64,000 nt of DNA from the NCBI RefSeq assembly GCF_002027705.1, contig NZ_MBTG01000010.1:80758-144757 (forward strand). The letters run 5' to 3'. Shown piece by piece: positions 7,431-15,502 of this stretch; position 1 is the stretch's first letter, and the number at the start of each line of letters is the position of its first letter. This stretch comes from Paenibacillus ferrarius. Lineage in GTDB: Bacteria > Bacillota > Bacilli > Paenibacillales > NBRC-103111. The notes beneath the pieces are model-generated. The model searched no databases, was not told where the DNA came from, and saw only the letters and a list, made by a program, of their open reading frames with translations. A program made the position numbers and the translations under genes.

Positions 7431-8816
7431 ATGACAACCACACTCCATCCCAAAAGATGGGGCATCCTGCAAATCATTAATATGGGTACGCTTATATCAA
7501 CGTTGGATGTTGGTATCGTTAATGTAACCTTGCCTACGATGGCAGAGCAGTATGGCGTTTCCTTGGCGCAAATTCAGTGGGTAGCGACGGCTTACCTGCT
7601 CACGATGGTCGCTTTACTGCCTTTTATGGGCAAAATATCGGACAAATGGGACCGCAGAAACATCTACAGCTACGGATTTCTGGTGTTTAGCGCAGGCTCC
7701 ATGTGCATCGCTTTATCGGACAGTTTCTTAGGGATGATCCTATCCCGCTGCTTGCAAGGTATCGGTGCTACGATGATTATGGCGAATAGTCAAGCGATGG
7801 TTCGCCAAGTATTCCCCGATCATGAACGAGGTCGTGCACTTGGCGTAAACGCAGTCGTCATCGCCATCGGAACGATGGGCGGTCCAGCACTGGGAGGCAT
7901 CCTCCTGGAATGGGTGAGCTGGCCGTGGCTGTTTTGGATCAATGTGCCGATTGGACTGATAGCCTTTGTGCTAGGACTTCGGTGGTTCCCTAGGGTGAAG
8001 AACAATGGATCTAACACGTCGTTTGATCTACTGGGTTCTTTTTTGCTTGCTGGTGCTATGTTTCTGTTGATGCTTGCGGCTGAAGGAAGCAAAGAGCAAG
8101 GTTTTACAACGACTACTCTGACGGAAGCCATTGTAGGTATTGTTGACTTAATTGTTTTTATTTTATATGAACGACGTAATCCACAAGGCATCCTGGATCG
8201 GGAATTGTTCAATAATCGAACTATTTTATTAGGGAATGCAAGCTCATTTCTGATGAATTTAGCGCAGACGGCAACGTTAATCCCCATCGCTTTTTACTTG
8301 CAGGGACAGTTAGGTTTCTCGACTTGGATGACAGGTGTTTTGTTGATTCTGCAACCGCTGCTTATGGGGATTGTCGCTCCTTACGCGGGAAGGTTTCGAG
8401 ACTTGTATGGGGGCTATTTCCCTATCACGTCAGGGGCTCTGTTCGGAGCTGTATCCATGCTTTTGGTAGTATGTTTCCCAAAAGTTAGCGGGCTTGCAAT
8501 CGGATTGCAGCTTGCCTTGTTCGGTATCGCTACAGGATTGTTCCACGCAACAAACAATGCGGAAATCATGAGTGCTGCGCCCGAGTCAAAGCTAAGCTTG
8601 GCTGGAAGCCTGCTCGCGATGGTGCGATACATGGGGCAAATTGCCGGAATTGGCTTAGCTACACTCTTGGTCGGCCACATGGGATTCGATGGGGGCGGGA
8701 CTGGGGAAACCAGCGTATCCATGCGAATACTTTTTGGTATTTGCTGCTTAAGCTGCCTAGTTGTAGCTGGGGTGGGACGGTCAATGCCGCGGAGTAAACC
8801 TCTTCCTACTGATTGA
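7431..8816 (+). CDS. DHA2-family MFS multidrug transporter
   Basis: This 461-residue membrane protein has about 14 hydrophobic segments, typical of the DHA2 (EmrB/QacA) drug/proton antiporters. Motif A is GKISDKWDRRNIY after helix 2, and motif C is GTMGGPALGGILLE in helix 5. DVGIVNVTLPTM near residue 23 matches the helix-1 signature of the family. I chose the ATG at 7431 (MTTTLHPKRWG) because it has the Shine-Dalgarno AAGAAGGG; the frame is open upstream to a GTG at 7323 but that extension is hydrophilic and inside repeat-derived sequence. No regulator lies next to it. The substrate cannot be predicted. A terminator follows at once. Confidence 0.9.
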   Translation: MTTTLHPKRWGILQIINMGTLISTLDVGIVNVTLPTMAEQYGVSLAQIQWVATAYLLTMVALLPFMGKISDKWDRRNIYSYGFLVFSAGSMCIALSDSFLGMILSRCLQGIGATMIMANSQAMVRQVFPDHERGRALGVNAVVIAIGTMGGPALGGILLEWVSWPWLFWINVPIGLIAFVLGLRWFPRVKNNGSNTSFDLLGSFLLAGAMFLLMLAAEGSKEQGFTTTTLTEAIVGIVDLIVFILYERRNPQGILDRELFNNRTILLGNASSFLMNLAQTATLIPIAFYLQGQLGFSTWMTGVLLILQPLLMGIVAPYAGRFRDLYGGYFPITSGALFGAVSMLLVVCFPKVSGLAIGLQLALFGIATGLFHATNNAEIMSAAPESKLSLAGSLLAMVRYMGQIAGIGLATLLVGHMGFDGGGTGETSVSMRILFGICCLSCLVVAGVGRSMPRSKPLPTD

Positions 8817-8846
8817 GTTGACACAATCGTTGCAAGGTATTTGACT

Positions 8847-8872
8847 AAAGCTTGAGAAATCAAGCTTTTTGT
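8847..8872 (+). terminator. Intrinsic terminator
   Basis: AAAGCTTGA, a GAAA-type loop, and TCAAGCTTT followed by T residues form a strong hairpin 30 bp after the DHA2 transporter. Confidence 0.8.
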
Positions 8873-9032
8873 TGTTATTATAGGAAATAGCTCGCCAATT
8901 GGTTAATTCCTAAGTTTTATTTCATTAGGCATATCGATTCTTATGGAATTTATTATTCAACACTGGTGTTCTTAATTGCCTCATCAGTTGCTCACTTATA
9001 TTTTAATGAAATCAAATAACGGAGGAATCGCA

Positions 9033-9341
9033 ATGAGTCAGCGCTATCGAATCACTAGAGCCATGCAGGAAAAGGACAATGCAGCGAACACCATATCTTT
9101 GGAAGAGTGCAAACAGTATTTCGCATCCCAACCCGATTTCACCTATACGTCCTTATTTACGGTGACGGGGGCCACAAGCATGTCAATCGAGGGGGATTTT
9201 TTCATGTGGAGCTGCGGCGATACGAAGATTCCTTTTCGGCATTATCAGGGAGATATTTACGTATCCGGGACCAATGAAGCTGTGATTCCGAAGATGCTGG
9301 AGATTGCGAGCGAATTGGAGGCCGATGTGCTGGAAGGGTGA
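9033..9341 (+). CDS. Conserved hypothetical protein, 102 residues
   Basis: I do not recognise a named family. The start ATG at 9033 follows a strong Shine-Dalgarno (GGAGGAATCGCA-ATG); a longer frame from 8976 lacks a ribosome site. The protein is soluble and mildly acidic with no signal peptide or membrane segment. It begins SQRYRITRAMQEKDNAANT, contains a run of aromatic residues (FTYTSLFTVTGATSMS, then FFMWSCGD), and ends in a helix rich in acidic residues (KMLEIASELEADVLEG). The central part looks like an alternating beta pattern followed by an alpha helix. It stands alone between terminators, so context gives no function. Confidence 0.75.
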   Translation: MSQRYRITRAMQEKDNAANTISLEECKQYFASQPDFTYTSLFTVTGATSMSIEGDFFMWSCGDTKIPFRHYQGDIYVSGTNEAVIPKMLEIASELEADVLEG

Positions 9342-9368
9342 GTTATGCTTGTGCACGCAAGCAACGGA

Positions 9369-9400
9369 AAGGCAGCCGTGTGAGGGTTGTCTTTTTTGGC
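9369..9400 (+). terminator. Probable intrinsic terminator
   Basis: AAAGGCAGCC and GGTTGTCTTT can pair, with G-U pairs, around a short loop and are followed by six T residues. It lies 28 bp after the stop of the 102-residue protein. Confidence 0.55.
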
Positions 9401-9448
9401 GGGTCCTTCTATGTTAAGATGTGGTTAAAACAATAGGTGGATTCAACG

Positions 9449-10180
9449 ATGAATTATTCGCAAATAATGGGAATTCCAGTACCGAAAATCACGATGGAAG
9501 AAACAGTGGAAATCATTGACCAAGTCATTACGGAAAAAAAAGCGGAATTGTTCCATGTGGTAACGCTTAATCCAGAGATAACGATGTCTTGTCAGCATGA
9601 TTCACAGCTTCGATCTATCATAGATGAAGCGGGCCACATCACGGCGGATGGTGCGGGTATTGTGATGGTTTCTCGTTTAAAAGGAAATCCACTTCCTGAA
9701 CGCGTTACTGGATGTGATCTGCTGATCCATTTATTGGAGATGGGGAACAGAAACCATTGGTCATTTTATTTACTGGGCGCTAGTGAGATGACAAGTAGCA
9801 AAGCGGCAGAAGAGATAAATTCGAGATACCCGAATATTTCCCTAATGGGTAGACAGCATGGCTTTTTTGAGGAGAAGGATGAGTCGCGGATGGTTGAAGA
9901 AATTGCGGCCTTGAGCCCCGATGTCTTGGTCGTTGCGCTTGGAGCTCCAAAGGCTGAATTCTGGATACATAAGTTCAAAAGCCGATTGAATGTTAGGGTT
10001 GCTATTGGTGTTGGTGGAAGTCTGGATGTCATCGCCGGGACAGTCAAAAGAGCGCCAGTTGTTTGGCGGAAGTTAAATGTGGAATGGCTGTATCGATTAA
10101 TAAATCAACCGTCCAGATGGAGAAGACAGTTGATTTTGCCTCGATTTGCCGTAAAAGCTTTCATGTTTAAAGAAAAATAG
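9449..10180 (+). CDS. WecG/TagA/CpsF family glycosyltransferase
   Basis: This 243-residue protein belongs to the WecG/TagA/CpsF family (GT26), which adds N-acetylmannosamine-type sugars to undecaprenyl-diphosphate-GlcNAc in teichoic acid or surface polysaccharide synthesis at the inner membrane face. Family landmarks are VTLNPEITMSCQHD near residue 40, the catalytic-site TADGAGIVMVSRL near 65, PERVTGCDL near 84, FYLLGA near 108, and DVLVVALGAPKAEFWI near 156; the C-terminal basic tail (EWLYRLINQPSRWRRQ) is the membrane-contact part. The ATG at 9449 follows AATAGGTGG. It is not inside a wall-polymer cluster, so the exact acceptor is uncertain. Confidence 0.9.
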   Translation: MNYSQIMGIPVPKITMEETVEIIDQVITEKKAELFHVVTLNPEITMSCQHDSQLRSIIDEAGHITADGAGIVMVSRLKGNPLPERVTGCDLLIHLLEMGNRNHWSFYLLGASEMTSSKAAEEINSRYPNISLMGRQHGFFEEKDESRMVEEIAALSPDVLVVALGAPKAEFWIHKFKSRLNVRVAIGVGGSLDVIAGTVKRAPVVWRKLNVEWLYRLINQPSRWRRQLILPRFAVKAFMFKEK

Positions 10181-10181
10181 C

Positions 10182-10213
10182 GGAGAAGCTTGCTGGTCAA
10201 GCTTCTTCTTTTT
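10182..10213. terminator. Bidirectional terminator between convergent genes
   Basis: GAAGCTTG, a CTGGT loop and CAAGCTTC form a perfect eight-pair hairpin with T-rich sequence downstream. It separates the TagA-like gene from the convergent response regulator, and overlaps the last codons of the latter. Confidence 0.8.
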
Positions 10214-10910
10214 GTTCTTTAAGCTCATGAAGATAAGCCACGGCTTCAGATCGGTTGGTAACATTCAACTTTTTGTAAATCGTGCTCAAATAATTTTTTA
10301 CAGTGCCAGTTGTCAAAAATAATTCGGTAGCAATTGCCTGATTAGACTTTCCTTGTTTGAGGTTCCTTACAATATTTCGTTCCTGTATGGATAAAAAGTG
10401 CAACTTATCTTCATAGGGCTGGTCGGAATAAGTGGGGGTGCCAACTTCTTTCGCTGAATTTTTTTGGTGTTGTTCGGAGGCATGGAGTGCCTGAACAAGG
10501 CGCTGCTGAATGCTGGAAGGGTAATTGATACGCCCATCGAGACAGTCTTGAATCGTAGAAAGAATTTTCTCTGTTTCAACCCCTTTGATTAAGAAACCGC
10601 TTGCTCCGTGGCAAAGTGCTTCCCAGATATATTCTTCATCCTCGAAGGTTGTCAAAATCAACACCTTAGTATCAGGGAATTCCAATTTGATTTGCCTGGT
10701 CGCTTCCAAACCATCCAGCTTCGGCATATGAATGTCCATCAATACGAGCTGCGGACGATGCTGTTGTACTTGCGTTATTGTTGCCAACCCATCGCCTGTT
10801 TTGGCTACTACGGTATAGTTGTCCTCCATGTTTAGAATGGCTGCTAAGCCGTCGCGAATTAAGGGTTGATCATCTGCGATAAGAATCGTTGTTTTAGTCA
10901 GGTTACTCAC
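10197..10910 (-). CDS. NarL/LuxR-type response regulator
   Basis: This 237-residue regulator has an N-terminal receiver domain and a C-terminal LuxR helix-turn-helix. In the receiver, the acidic pocket is ADDQPL near residue 12, the phospho-acceptor Asp is in VLMDIHMPKLDG near residue 59, and TT...K residues are in LILTTFED and FLIKGVE. The DNA-binding part has the usual pattern ERNIVRNLKQGKSNQAIATEL and GTVKNYLSTIYKKL near residues 175-220. A linker with HQKNSAKEVGTPTYSDQ separates the domains. Its gene overlaps the kinase gene by 8 bp (10903-10910), so both are translated from one message. The kinase, a HisKA_3 type, is the expected phosphate donor. The target genes may include its own operon. 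Confidence 0.93.
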   Translation of the reverse strand: MSNLTKTTILIADDQPLIRDGLAAILNMEDNYTVVAKTGDGLATITQVQQHRPQLVLMDIHMPKLDGLEATRQIKLEFPDTKVLILTTFEDEEYIWEALCHGASGFLIKGVETEKILSTIQDCLDGRINYPSSIQQRLVQALHASEQHQKNSAKEVGTPTYSDQPYEDKLHFLSIQERNIVRNLKQGKSNQAIATELFLTTGTVKNYLSTIYKKLNVTNRSEAVAYLHELKEQKEEA

Positions 10911-12066
10911 TCCGTCCGATCTTGTTCGTCTGAACAGGTATTGTTATCTCCAGGATGACGCCACTGGCATGTTCTTTGGTTGATATGGATAACTCACCGC
11001 CTACATCCTCAACCCGCTCTTTCATAGCATTCAGACCAAATCCATGAATAATGCGAATGGGGGACTTGCCATTATCAGATAATACAAATCGAAGGAATGC
11101 GGTATGTAATGTCAAAGAAAACTGGAAATGGGTGCTGGCCCCATGGCGAATCCCATTCGTTAATCCCTCTTGCAATGCCCGGTAAATGGCGATCTCGATC
11201 ATCGGTGACAGATCTGGCAGCGACGCGTCAATATGGCTTTCAATTTCCACGTTGGTTTGTTTGGAAGTTTCATGGATCAACCCTTGAAGCTCGAGTATAA
11301 ACTGGTGTCCAGGGATATTTTCACGCAAGAGATGCACGGAAGTTCTCACGTCATCCAGACCGCTGAGAATATTCTCTTTTGTTCGATCTATCATTTCTAC
11401 CGCAATCGAATATTGGGTTTTGCCAATGGCATGAGATGCCGCCTGCAAGCCGGTTAACGCAGATGTCAACGTATGTCCAACGGAGTCGTGAATTTCGCGA
11501 GAGATTCGCGTTCGTTCTTGTAATTTTGCCCTTCTTTCCAACTCAATGGAGGCGATGCGTAGTTGTTCATTGTCTCTGGCTAATTGATTCTTTTGTTGAA
11601 AAGCAATTTTGGCTAGCAGGCTAATTCCAAAAATAGCAAAGTACTCAATGATACGAGGCAAAACATAATAGATTTCATCAAAAGGCGGAAAATAGTGATA
11701 GATTCGAAGGCTTATCACACAGATCAGATAACTGGCAATTGTGAACAAGATGGATTGGTTTCTGGAGCGATAAAAAGTAAATTCTCCTATGAGAATCAGG
11801 ATATAAATTTGTGCGAAAAAATCTTCCGACAAGACAGAAATAACGATCGCCAAGGCCAGTTGGAAGATTAAAAATAGGAAACCCGTCGGGCTATTTAAGT
11901 TTATTTTTAAGAGATAATCCCGAATCAGCACGGCAACCATATAGCCAATTGACAACAAGCATAACTCAAATGAAAAATCGGGTGTATGGACCAGTAAGAT
12001 TATCGTTGTTCCGAGAACGATCGTCGTCAAGATTAGTTTGATTCGATAATTTAATTGTGCATCCAA
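10903..12066 (-). CDS. HisKA_3-type sensor histidine kinase
   Basis: This is a membrane sensor kinase of about 387 residues. The N-terminal ~150 residues hold five or six hydrophobic segments (LILTTIVLGTTIILLV, LCLLSIGYMVAVLI and others) with almost no outer loops. The HisKA_3 dimer box with phospho-His is RTRISREIHDSVGHTLTSAL, and the ATPase domain has GLTNGIRHG (N box) and GFGLNAMKERVE (G box). Family knowledge (LiaS/DesK type) suggests sensing of the membrane itself. I prefer the TTG at 12066 (MDAQLNYRIK) because GCGAGG precedes it; a GTG at 12099 has its ribosome site too close. It pairs with the overlapping response regulator gene. Confidence 0.88.
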   Translation of the reverse strand: MDAQLNYRIKLILTTIVLGTTIILLVHTPDFSFELCLLSIGYMVAVLIRDYLLKINLNSPTGFLFLIFQLALAIVISVLSEDFFAQIYILILIGEFTFYRSRNQSILFTIASYLICVISLRIYHYFPPFDEIYYVLPRIIEYFAIFGISLLAKIAFQQKNQLARDNEQLRIASIELERRAKLQERTRISREIHDSVGHTLTSALTGLQAASHAIGKTQYSIAVEMIDRTKENILSGLDDVRTSVHLLRENIPGHQFILELQGLIHETSKQTNVEIESHIDASLPDLSPMIEIAIYRALQEGLTNGIRHGASTHFQFSLTLHTAFLRFVLSDNGKSPIRIIHGFGLNAMKERVEDVGGELSISTKEHASGVILEITIPVQTNKIGRSE

Positions 12067-12118
12067 ATTAGACCTCGCATGGAATAGGAGTATGTACACT
12101 CCTTATTTTAACATAAAC

Positions 12119-12132
12119 ATGACTTAAGTCAT
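12119..12132. promoter_or_regulatory. 14-bp perfect palindrome upstream of the kinase gene
   Basis: ATGACTTAAGTCAT reads the same on both strands. It lies about 50 bp before the chosen kinase start and between divergent transcription units. Its size and symmetry suit a dimeric regulator such as the adjacent LuxR-type response regulator. This assignment is inferred. Confidence 0.35.
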
Positions 12133-12306
12133 ATGTTTTGGGAATTATTGTCGAAAAATAGCTATAATTCGTGCCGTTTGGTGAAGTTCTTCATCTACAA
12201 TAGGTCATTGGTTTTATTTATAATGAAGATAGACTGAAGCGGAGTGGAACTTTGTACTTATCCTAACATCCGTATTTGAAATAGAGTTAAAAGGGGTCCT
12301 TTACCA

Positions 12307-12459
12307 ATGTTTCTGATTATCTGGAACGCAATAGGTTGCTTTCTTTTTATTTCTATAATGCTGATTGTCAATGGTTTAATAAGGGAAAGAAAGTCTGAGC
12401 AGGCGGAGCTGCCACCAGACAGCAAGAAAACCTTGTATGAAGAACGACGCTGCTCTTGA
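12307..12459 (+). CDS. Small single-pass membrane protein, 50 residues
   Basis: A short ORF preceded by AAAGGGGTC encodes one N-terminal membrane helix (FLIIWNAIGCFLFISIMLIV) followed by a charged cytoplasmic tail (RERKSEQAELPPDSKKTLYEERR). It overlaps the start of the LuxR-type gene by 23 bp in another frame, which suggests translational coupling. I do not recognise a family. One possibility is a membrane anchor or partner for the LuxR-type protein. The call rests on the good start, the clear hydrophobic segment and the overlap. Confidence 0.5.
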   Translation: MFLIIWNAIGCFLFISIMLIVNGLIRERKSEQAELPPDSKKTLYEERRCS

Positions 12460-12760
12460 ACAATGCGACAGGGAATACAAGCAATTGAATGACTTTCTGT
12501 CTCAGCGAACGGAGCGCGCCATGCAGCTATTTTCAGATGCCTATCACTTTACTCAGCGGGAATCGGAAATTCTCATTCTGATTGCCGTATACGGTTTGTC
12601 TAATCGCGAAGTCGCTGAACAGTGCTTGATTAGTGAAAAAACAGTCAAAAATCATCTTGCCAATATGATGAAGAAAATCGATAGCCGTTCTATACGGAAA
12701 TTGCTTTCCCTATTTATCAATCATGTCATTCTGCACACGAAAGAGAATCGCTCCACTTAA
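12437..12760 (+). CDS. Orphan LuxR-type DNA-binding protein
   Basis: This 107-residue protein has a helical N-terminus (EQCDREYKQLNDFLSQRTERAMQLF) followed by a LuxR helix-turn-helix at about residues 35-90: FTQRESEILILIAVYG, then SNREVAEQCLISEKTVKNHLANMM. There is no receiver or ligand domain, so it is a stand-alone regulator. Its N-terminal helix could dimerise or bind another protein. It overlaps the small membrane protein gene upstream, and a secreted-protein gene follows 65 bp downstream in the same direction, so regulation of that protein is plausible. The two-component system lies across the intergenic region in the opposite direction. Confidence 0.8.
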   Translation: MKNDAALEQCDREYKQLNDFLSQRTERAMQLFSDAYHFTQRESEILILIAVYGLSNREVAEQCLISEKTVKNHLANMMKKIDSRSIRKLLSLFINHVILHTKENRST

Positions 12761-12824
12761 ACAAATAGTGAATGTATACGATTGGTAGTATTCGTGGGGA
12801 GGGTTCTATATTTCGCTCATCGGT

Positions 12825-14057
12825 GTGTTCAAACAAAGTGTGATTGTGATCGTTTCTGCGCTATCTTTATTTTCGATTTCAAGTCAGGTTCATGCCAGGA
12901 ATGAAACGAATTTGGCCTTAAATCCGGCACCCGAGACGAACTTATTTCCAAGCGTTTCAGCATCTTATACCTGTGGCTGTGATCGTGTTTGGAGCATAGT
13001 GAACGGTGTGATCTCTTACACGGATGATCCGCGTGATCGATGGACCAATTATGGTTCAGGCAATGAAAAGGATTGGCTGGCTATTGACTTTGGTTCGGCT
13101 AGAACGTTTAATCAAGCCAAATTATACGTATTTGATGATGGTGGAGGTGTTCAGCCATCGGCAGATTATCTGATCCAGTATTGGGATGACAGCAGCGGTT
13201 GGATGAATCTAACGAACCCAATCAGAACCCCAGCGATACCCGAAGCCTTTTTAAATACAGTCAATTTTGATGCCGTTACATCGTGTAAACTCAAAATTGT
13301 ATTTACGAATAATAATGCGTATGTTGGCCTTGTTGAGCTTGAAGTTTTTTTGCATCACACGGAAGAGGAAGAACAGGCAATAACAGATGTGATGACGCGA
13401 ATAGAACACTTGCCGAGTCAAGCTGAAGTTGTATTATCTGATAAGCCTGCGATCACAGCAGCTCGTGCGGCGTATGAGTTGCTCGCTGCAAGTCAAAAAA
13501 AAGGCTTTGTAACGAATCTAAGTAGACTAACAGCCGCGGAAGAAGCCATTATCGCACTGGAGGCTGTCACTCCTCCTGAAGGCATAGATGTGGCAATCCT
13601 GTCCGCTTTTGGAGACGCTGCTGGACATACGATCACGATAAAAGTATCTTCGGTTCTAGACATAACGTATGGTATACAGGCGGATAAATTCATGGTTACA
13701 GAAGATGAAACACCTGTTTCTGTCATGAATGCTGTCTATGATGTAACCGATAGCAGTCATCAAACCATTAAACTAACATTCTCCTCGCCGGTGCTATCGA
13801 ATGCTGCTTCAGTTCATTTGTCTATACAAAGCGGTGCATTCAAATCAAGCAATAATGAATTCAACCATGCCGTTCCTTGGCGACCTGTAATCACATTCAA
13901 CAATTTGGATCTTACGCTCGATCATCGAATTGGCATTGATGATATCGTGCAAATCATTATTCATCCATCAAGGCTCTTTGATGTCAATCAAGATGGGATG
14001 TTTACTAAAGAGGATATATCAGATCTATTGAAGCAAATTTCACCCAGTTTCAATTAA
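12825..14057 (+). CDS. Secreted F5/8 C-domain protein with dockerin-like end
   Basis: This ~410-residue secreted protein has a signal peptide (SVIVIVSALSLFSISSQVHA) and several binding modules. Residues ~30-180 form an F5/8 type C (discoidin, sugar-binding) domain with VSASYTCGCDRVWSIVNG and WLAIDFGSARTFNQAKLYVF. Residues ~190-245 match the helical module seen in Gram-positive surface enzymes (LPSQAEVVLSDKPAITAARAAY, QKKGFVTNLSRLTAAE). Next comes an Ig-like/SwmB-type domain, then an EF-hand-like DVNQDGMFTKEDISDLL, as in dockerins. No catalytic domain is visible, so it is probably a carbohydrate-binding or scaffold protein. The GTG at 12825 is far from GGGAGG (12798-12803); an ATT at 12810 has better spacing, so the start is unsure. 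Confidence 0.8.
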   Translation: MFKQSVIVIVSALSLFSISSQVHARNETNLALNPAPETNLFPSVSASYTCGCDRVWSIVNGVISYTDDPRDRWTNYGSGNEKDWLAIDFGSARTFNQAKLYVFDDGGGVQPSADYLIQYWDDSSGWMNLTNPIRTPAIPEAFLNTVNFDAVTSCKLKIVFTNNNAYVGLVELEVFLHHTEEEEQAITDVMTRIEHLPSQAEVVLSDKPAITAARAAYELLAASQKKGFVTNLSRLTAAEEAIIALEAVTPPEGIDVAILSAFGDAAGHTITIKVSSVLDITYGIQADKFMVTEDETPVSVMNAVYDVTDSSHQTIKLTFSSPVLSNAASVHLSIQSGAFKSSNNEFNHAVPWRPVITFNNLDLTLDHRIGIDDIVQIIIHPSRLFDVNQDGMFTKEDISDLLKQISPSFN

Positions 14058-14085
14058 ATGAATGGCACTTGTGGTATATGGATAC

Positions 14086-14135
14086 AAAAAATGCGCTGGT
14101 TGAGAAGAACATTCTTCTCAATCAACGCATTTTTG
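14086..14135. terminator. Bidirectional intrinsic terminator
   Basis: AAAAATGCG..GGTTGAGAAGAA and TTCTTCTCAATC..CGCATTTTT form a long stem with a five-base loop, between the discoidin protein and the convergent polyamine-type cluster. Both flanks are T-rich in their own direction. Confidence 0.85.
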
Positions 14136-14158
14136 TGTTTAGCTAGGTGATCCAACCA

Positions 14159-14590
14159 TTACTTGTACTTGCTTGTATCAGCAGCACCGAATTCATCGGA
14201 AGCTTCATCTGCAGGGGTTGTGCTGACATGGAGCGCTCCCATGCCTCTTGTCATTCTTGCCAGTGAAGTTGAAAGAGGCTGCAGGAAATCAAGCATAGCT
14301 TGAATCGCTACTTGCGGATCGACGGTTTCCCCGCAGGTATAGCAGTCGAGTGCAGCGAATCCCTTTTCTGGATACGTATGGATGGACATGTGGCTCTCGG
14401 ATAAAAGAAGGAGAACGGTAGCTCCCTGCGGCTCGAATTGTTTGGATTGGATGGAAAGAATCGTGGCTCCGCTGGCTTCCGCAGCTTGGACCATTTGCTT
14501 GCATAACCGATCAGCCGAATTCAAGTTATCAAACGCAACTCCCCAAGCATCTACAGCAACATGACGTCCGTAAGTCGAATATTCCATCAT
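14159..14590 (-). CDS. speH: S-adenosylmethionine decarboxylase proenzyme
   Basis: This 143-residue protein is a prokaryotic class 1B AdoMet decarboxylase, which makes decarboxylated AdoMet, the aminopropyl donor for spermidine. The autocleavage site is in SESHMSIHTYPE: Ser66 becomes the pyruvoyl group, His71 assists, and Cys86 in DCYTCG is the proton donor. The N-terminal GRHVAVDAWG is typical. A C-terminal tail (TPADEASDEFGAADTSKYK) is longer than in Bacillus subtilis SpeH. The start ATG lies immediately after the stop of the upstream amidase gene, so the three genes 17041-14159 form one operon. No spermidine synthase gene is in the window. Confidence 0.95.
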   Translation of the reverse strand: MMEYSTYGRHVAVDAWGVAFDNLNSADRLCKQMVQAAEASGATILSIQSKQFEPQGATVLLLLSESHMSIHTYPEKGFAALDCYTCGETVDPQVAIQAMLDFLQPLSTSLARMTRGMGALHVSTTPADEASDEFGAADTSKYK

Positions 14591-15481
14591 TCAGCACTCC
14601 TCTATTCGGATTTTGCGCAATTCTCTCTTGTATAAACGACGACGGTCATAAAAGGGAGCAACTACGCCTTGCTTGCGATTCTCATGAAGTTTAGCGAAAT
14701 CCAGCTCGGCAATCACAAACATATCCTGGTTCAACTCACCTGCGCGGATAATTCCTGCTTCAGAGAAAGGCGTATCACACGGTGTGAATAAGCCAGCTTG
14801 GCAGTACCCTTGGTCAACCTGCGGGCGGTCTTCCGGAAGGGATCCCACCATACCGCTTAGTACGACGAAAAATTGATTCTCAATCGCTCTGGCTTGGCAG
14901 CAATAACGAACACGGTGATAGCCAAATGCCGTATCGGTGTAGGAGGGACAGAGAACTAATTCCACGCCGCTTTCAGCAGCTAATCTGGCAAGCTCGGGGA
15001 ATTCAATATCATAACAGGTCAGAATGGCCCAACGTCCCCACTGCGTTTCAATGATATTCAGTTTATCTCCTTCCACAAGCGACCAGCGGTTTCTTTCCTC
15101 AGGCGTTAAATGCAGCTTATTCTGCTCCTCCATACGACCATCTGGGAAGAAGAGGATAGCTTTATTGACGAATCCTTGTTCCTCCCGGCAAATATGGGTG
15201 CCGCCAAGAATGATAACATTCAATTCCCGGCTATAACGCTGAAAAAAAGTGATATACGCGTTGGTATAAGTGTCTAGATGAGAGCAAGCCTCTTCATGTG
15301 TCATCACCTGCTGATAGCTTAGCAAATGTGCCGTGACATATTCGGGGAAAATAATGAGCTTAGCGCCACGGTCCGCTGCCTCACGTAATTTCTTCCCTAG
15401 CCGGGACCAGAATGCGGCGTCGGATTGGACATCTTGCAGACCGTACTGAGCGGTTGCAACGGTAAGAGTTTGCATGAACAT
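14591..15481 (-). CDS. Carbon-nitrogen hydrolase (nitrilase superfamily amidase)
   Basis: This 296-residue protein is an amidase of the nitrilase superfamily with an intact Glu-Lys-Cys triad: Glu47 in IIFPEYVT, Lys122 in QNKLHLTPEE and Cys156 in ILTCYDIEFPE. It covers just the hydrolase fold, with no extra domain. Its location between a GNAT-amidase gene and AdoMet decarboxylase suggests a polyamine-related amide, for instance an N-carbamoyl or N-acyl polyamine, but the substrate is inferred from context only. It ends directly against the decarboxylase ATG and begins 21 bp after the GNAT-amidase stop, with GGGAGGCG as ribosome site. The fold and motifs are close to those of its upstream neighbour, so the pair probably arose by duplication. 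Confidence 0.88.
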   Translation of the reverse strand: MFMQTLTVATAQYGLQDVQSDAAFWSRLGKKLREAADRGAKLIIFPEYVTAHLLSYQQVMTHEEACSHLDTYTNAYITFFQRYSRELNVIILGGTHICREEQGFVNKAILFFPDGRMEEQNKLHLTPEERNRWSLVEGDKLNIIETQWGRWAILTCYDIEFPELARLAAESGVELVLCPSYTDTAFGYHRVRYCCQARAIENQFFVVLSGMVGSLPEDRPQVDQGYCQAGLFTPCDTPFSEAGIIRAGELNQDMFVIAELDFAKLHENRKQGVVAPFYDRRRLYKRELRKIRIEEC

Positions 15482-15502
15482 GGGCTTAAGCGCCTCCCTT
15501 GA

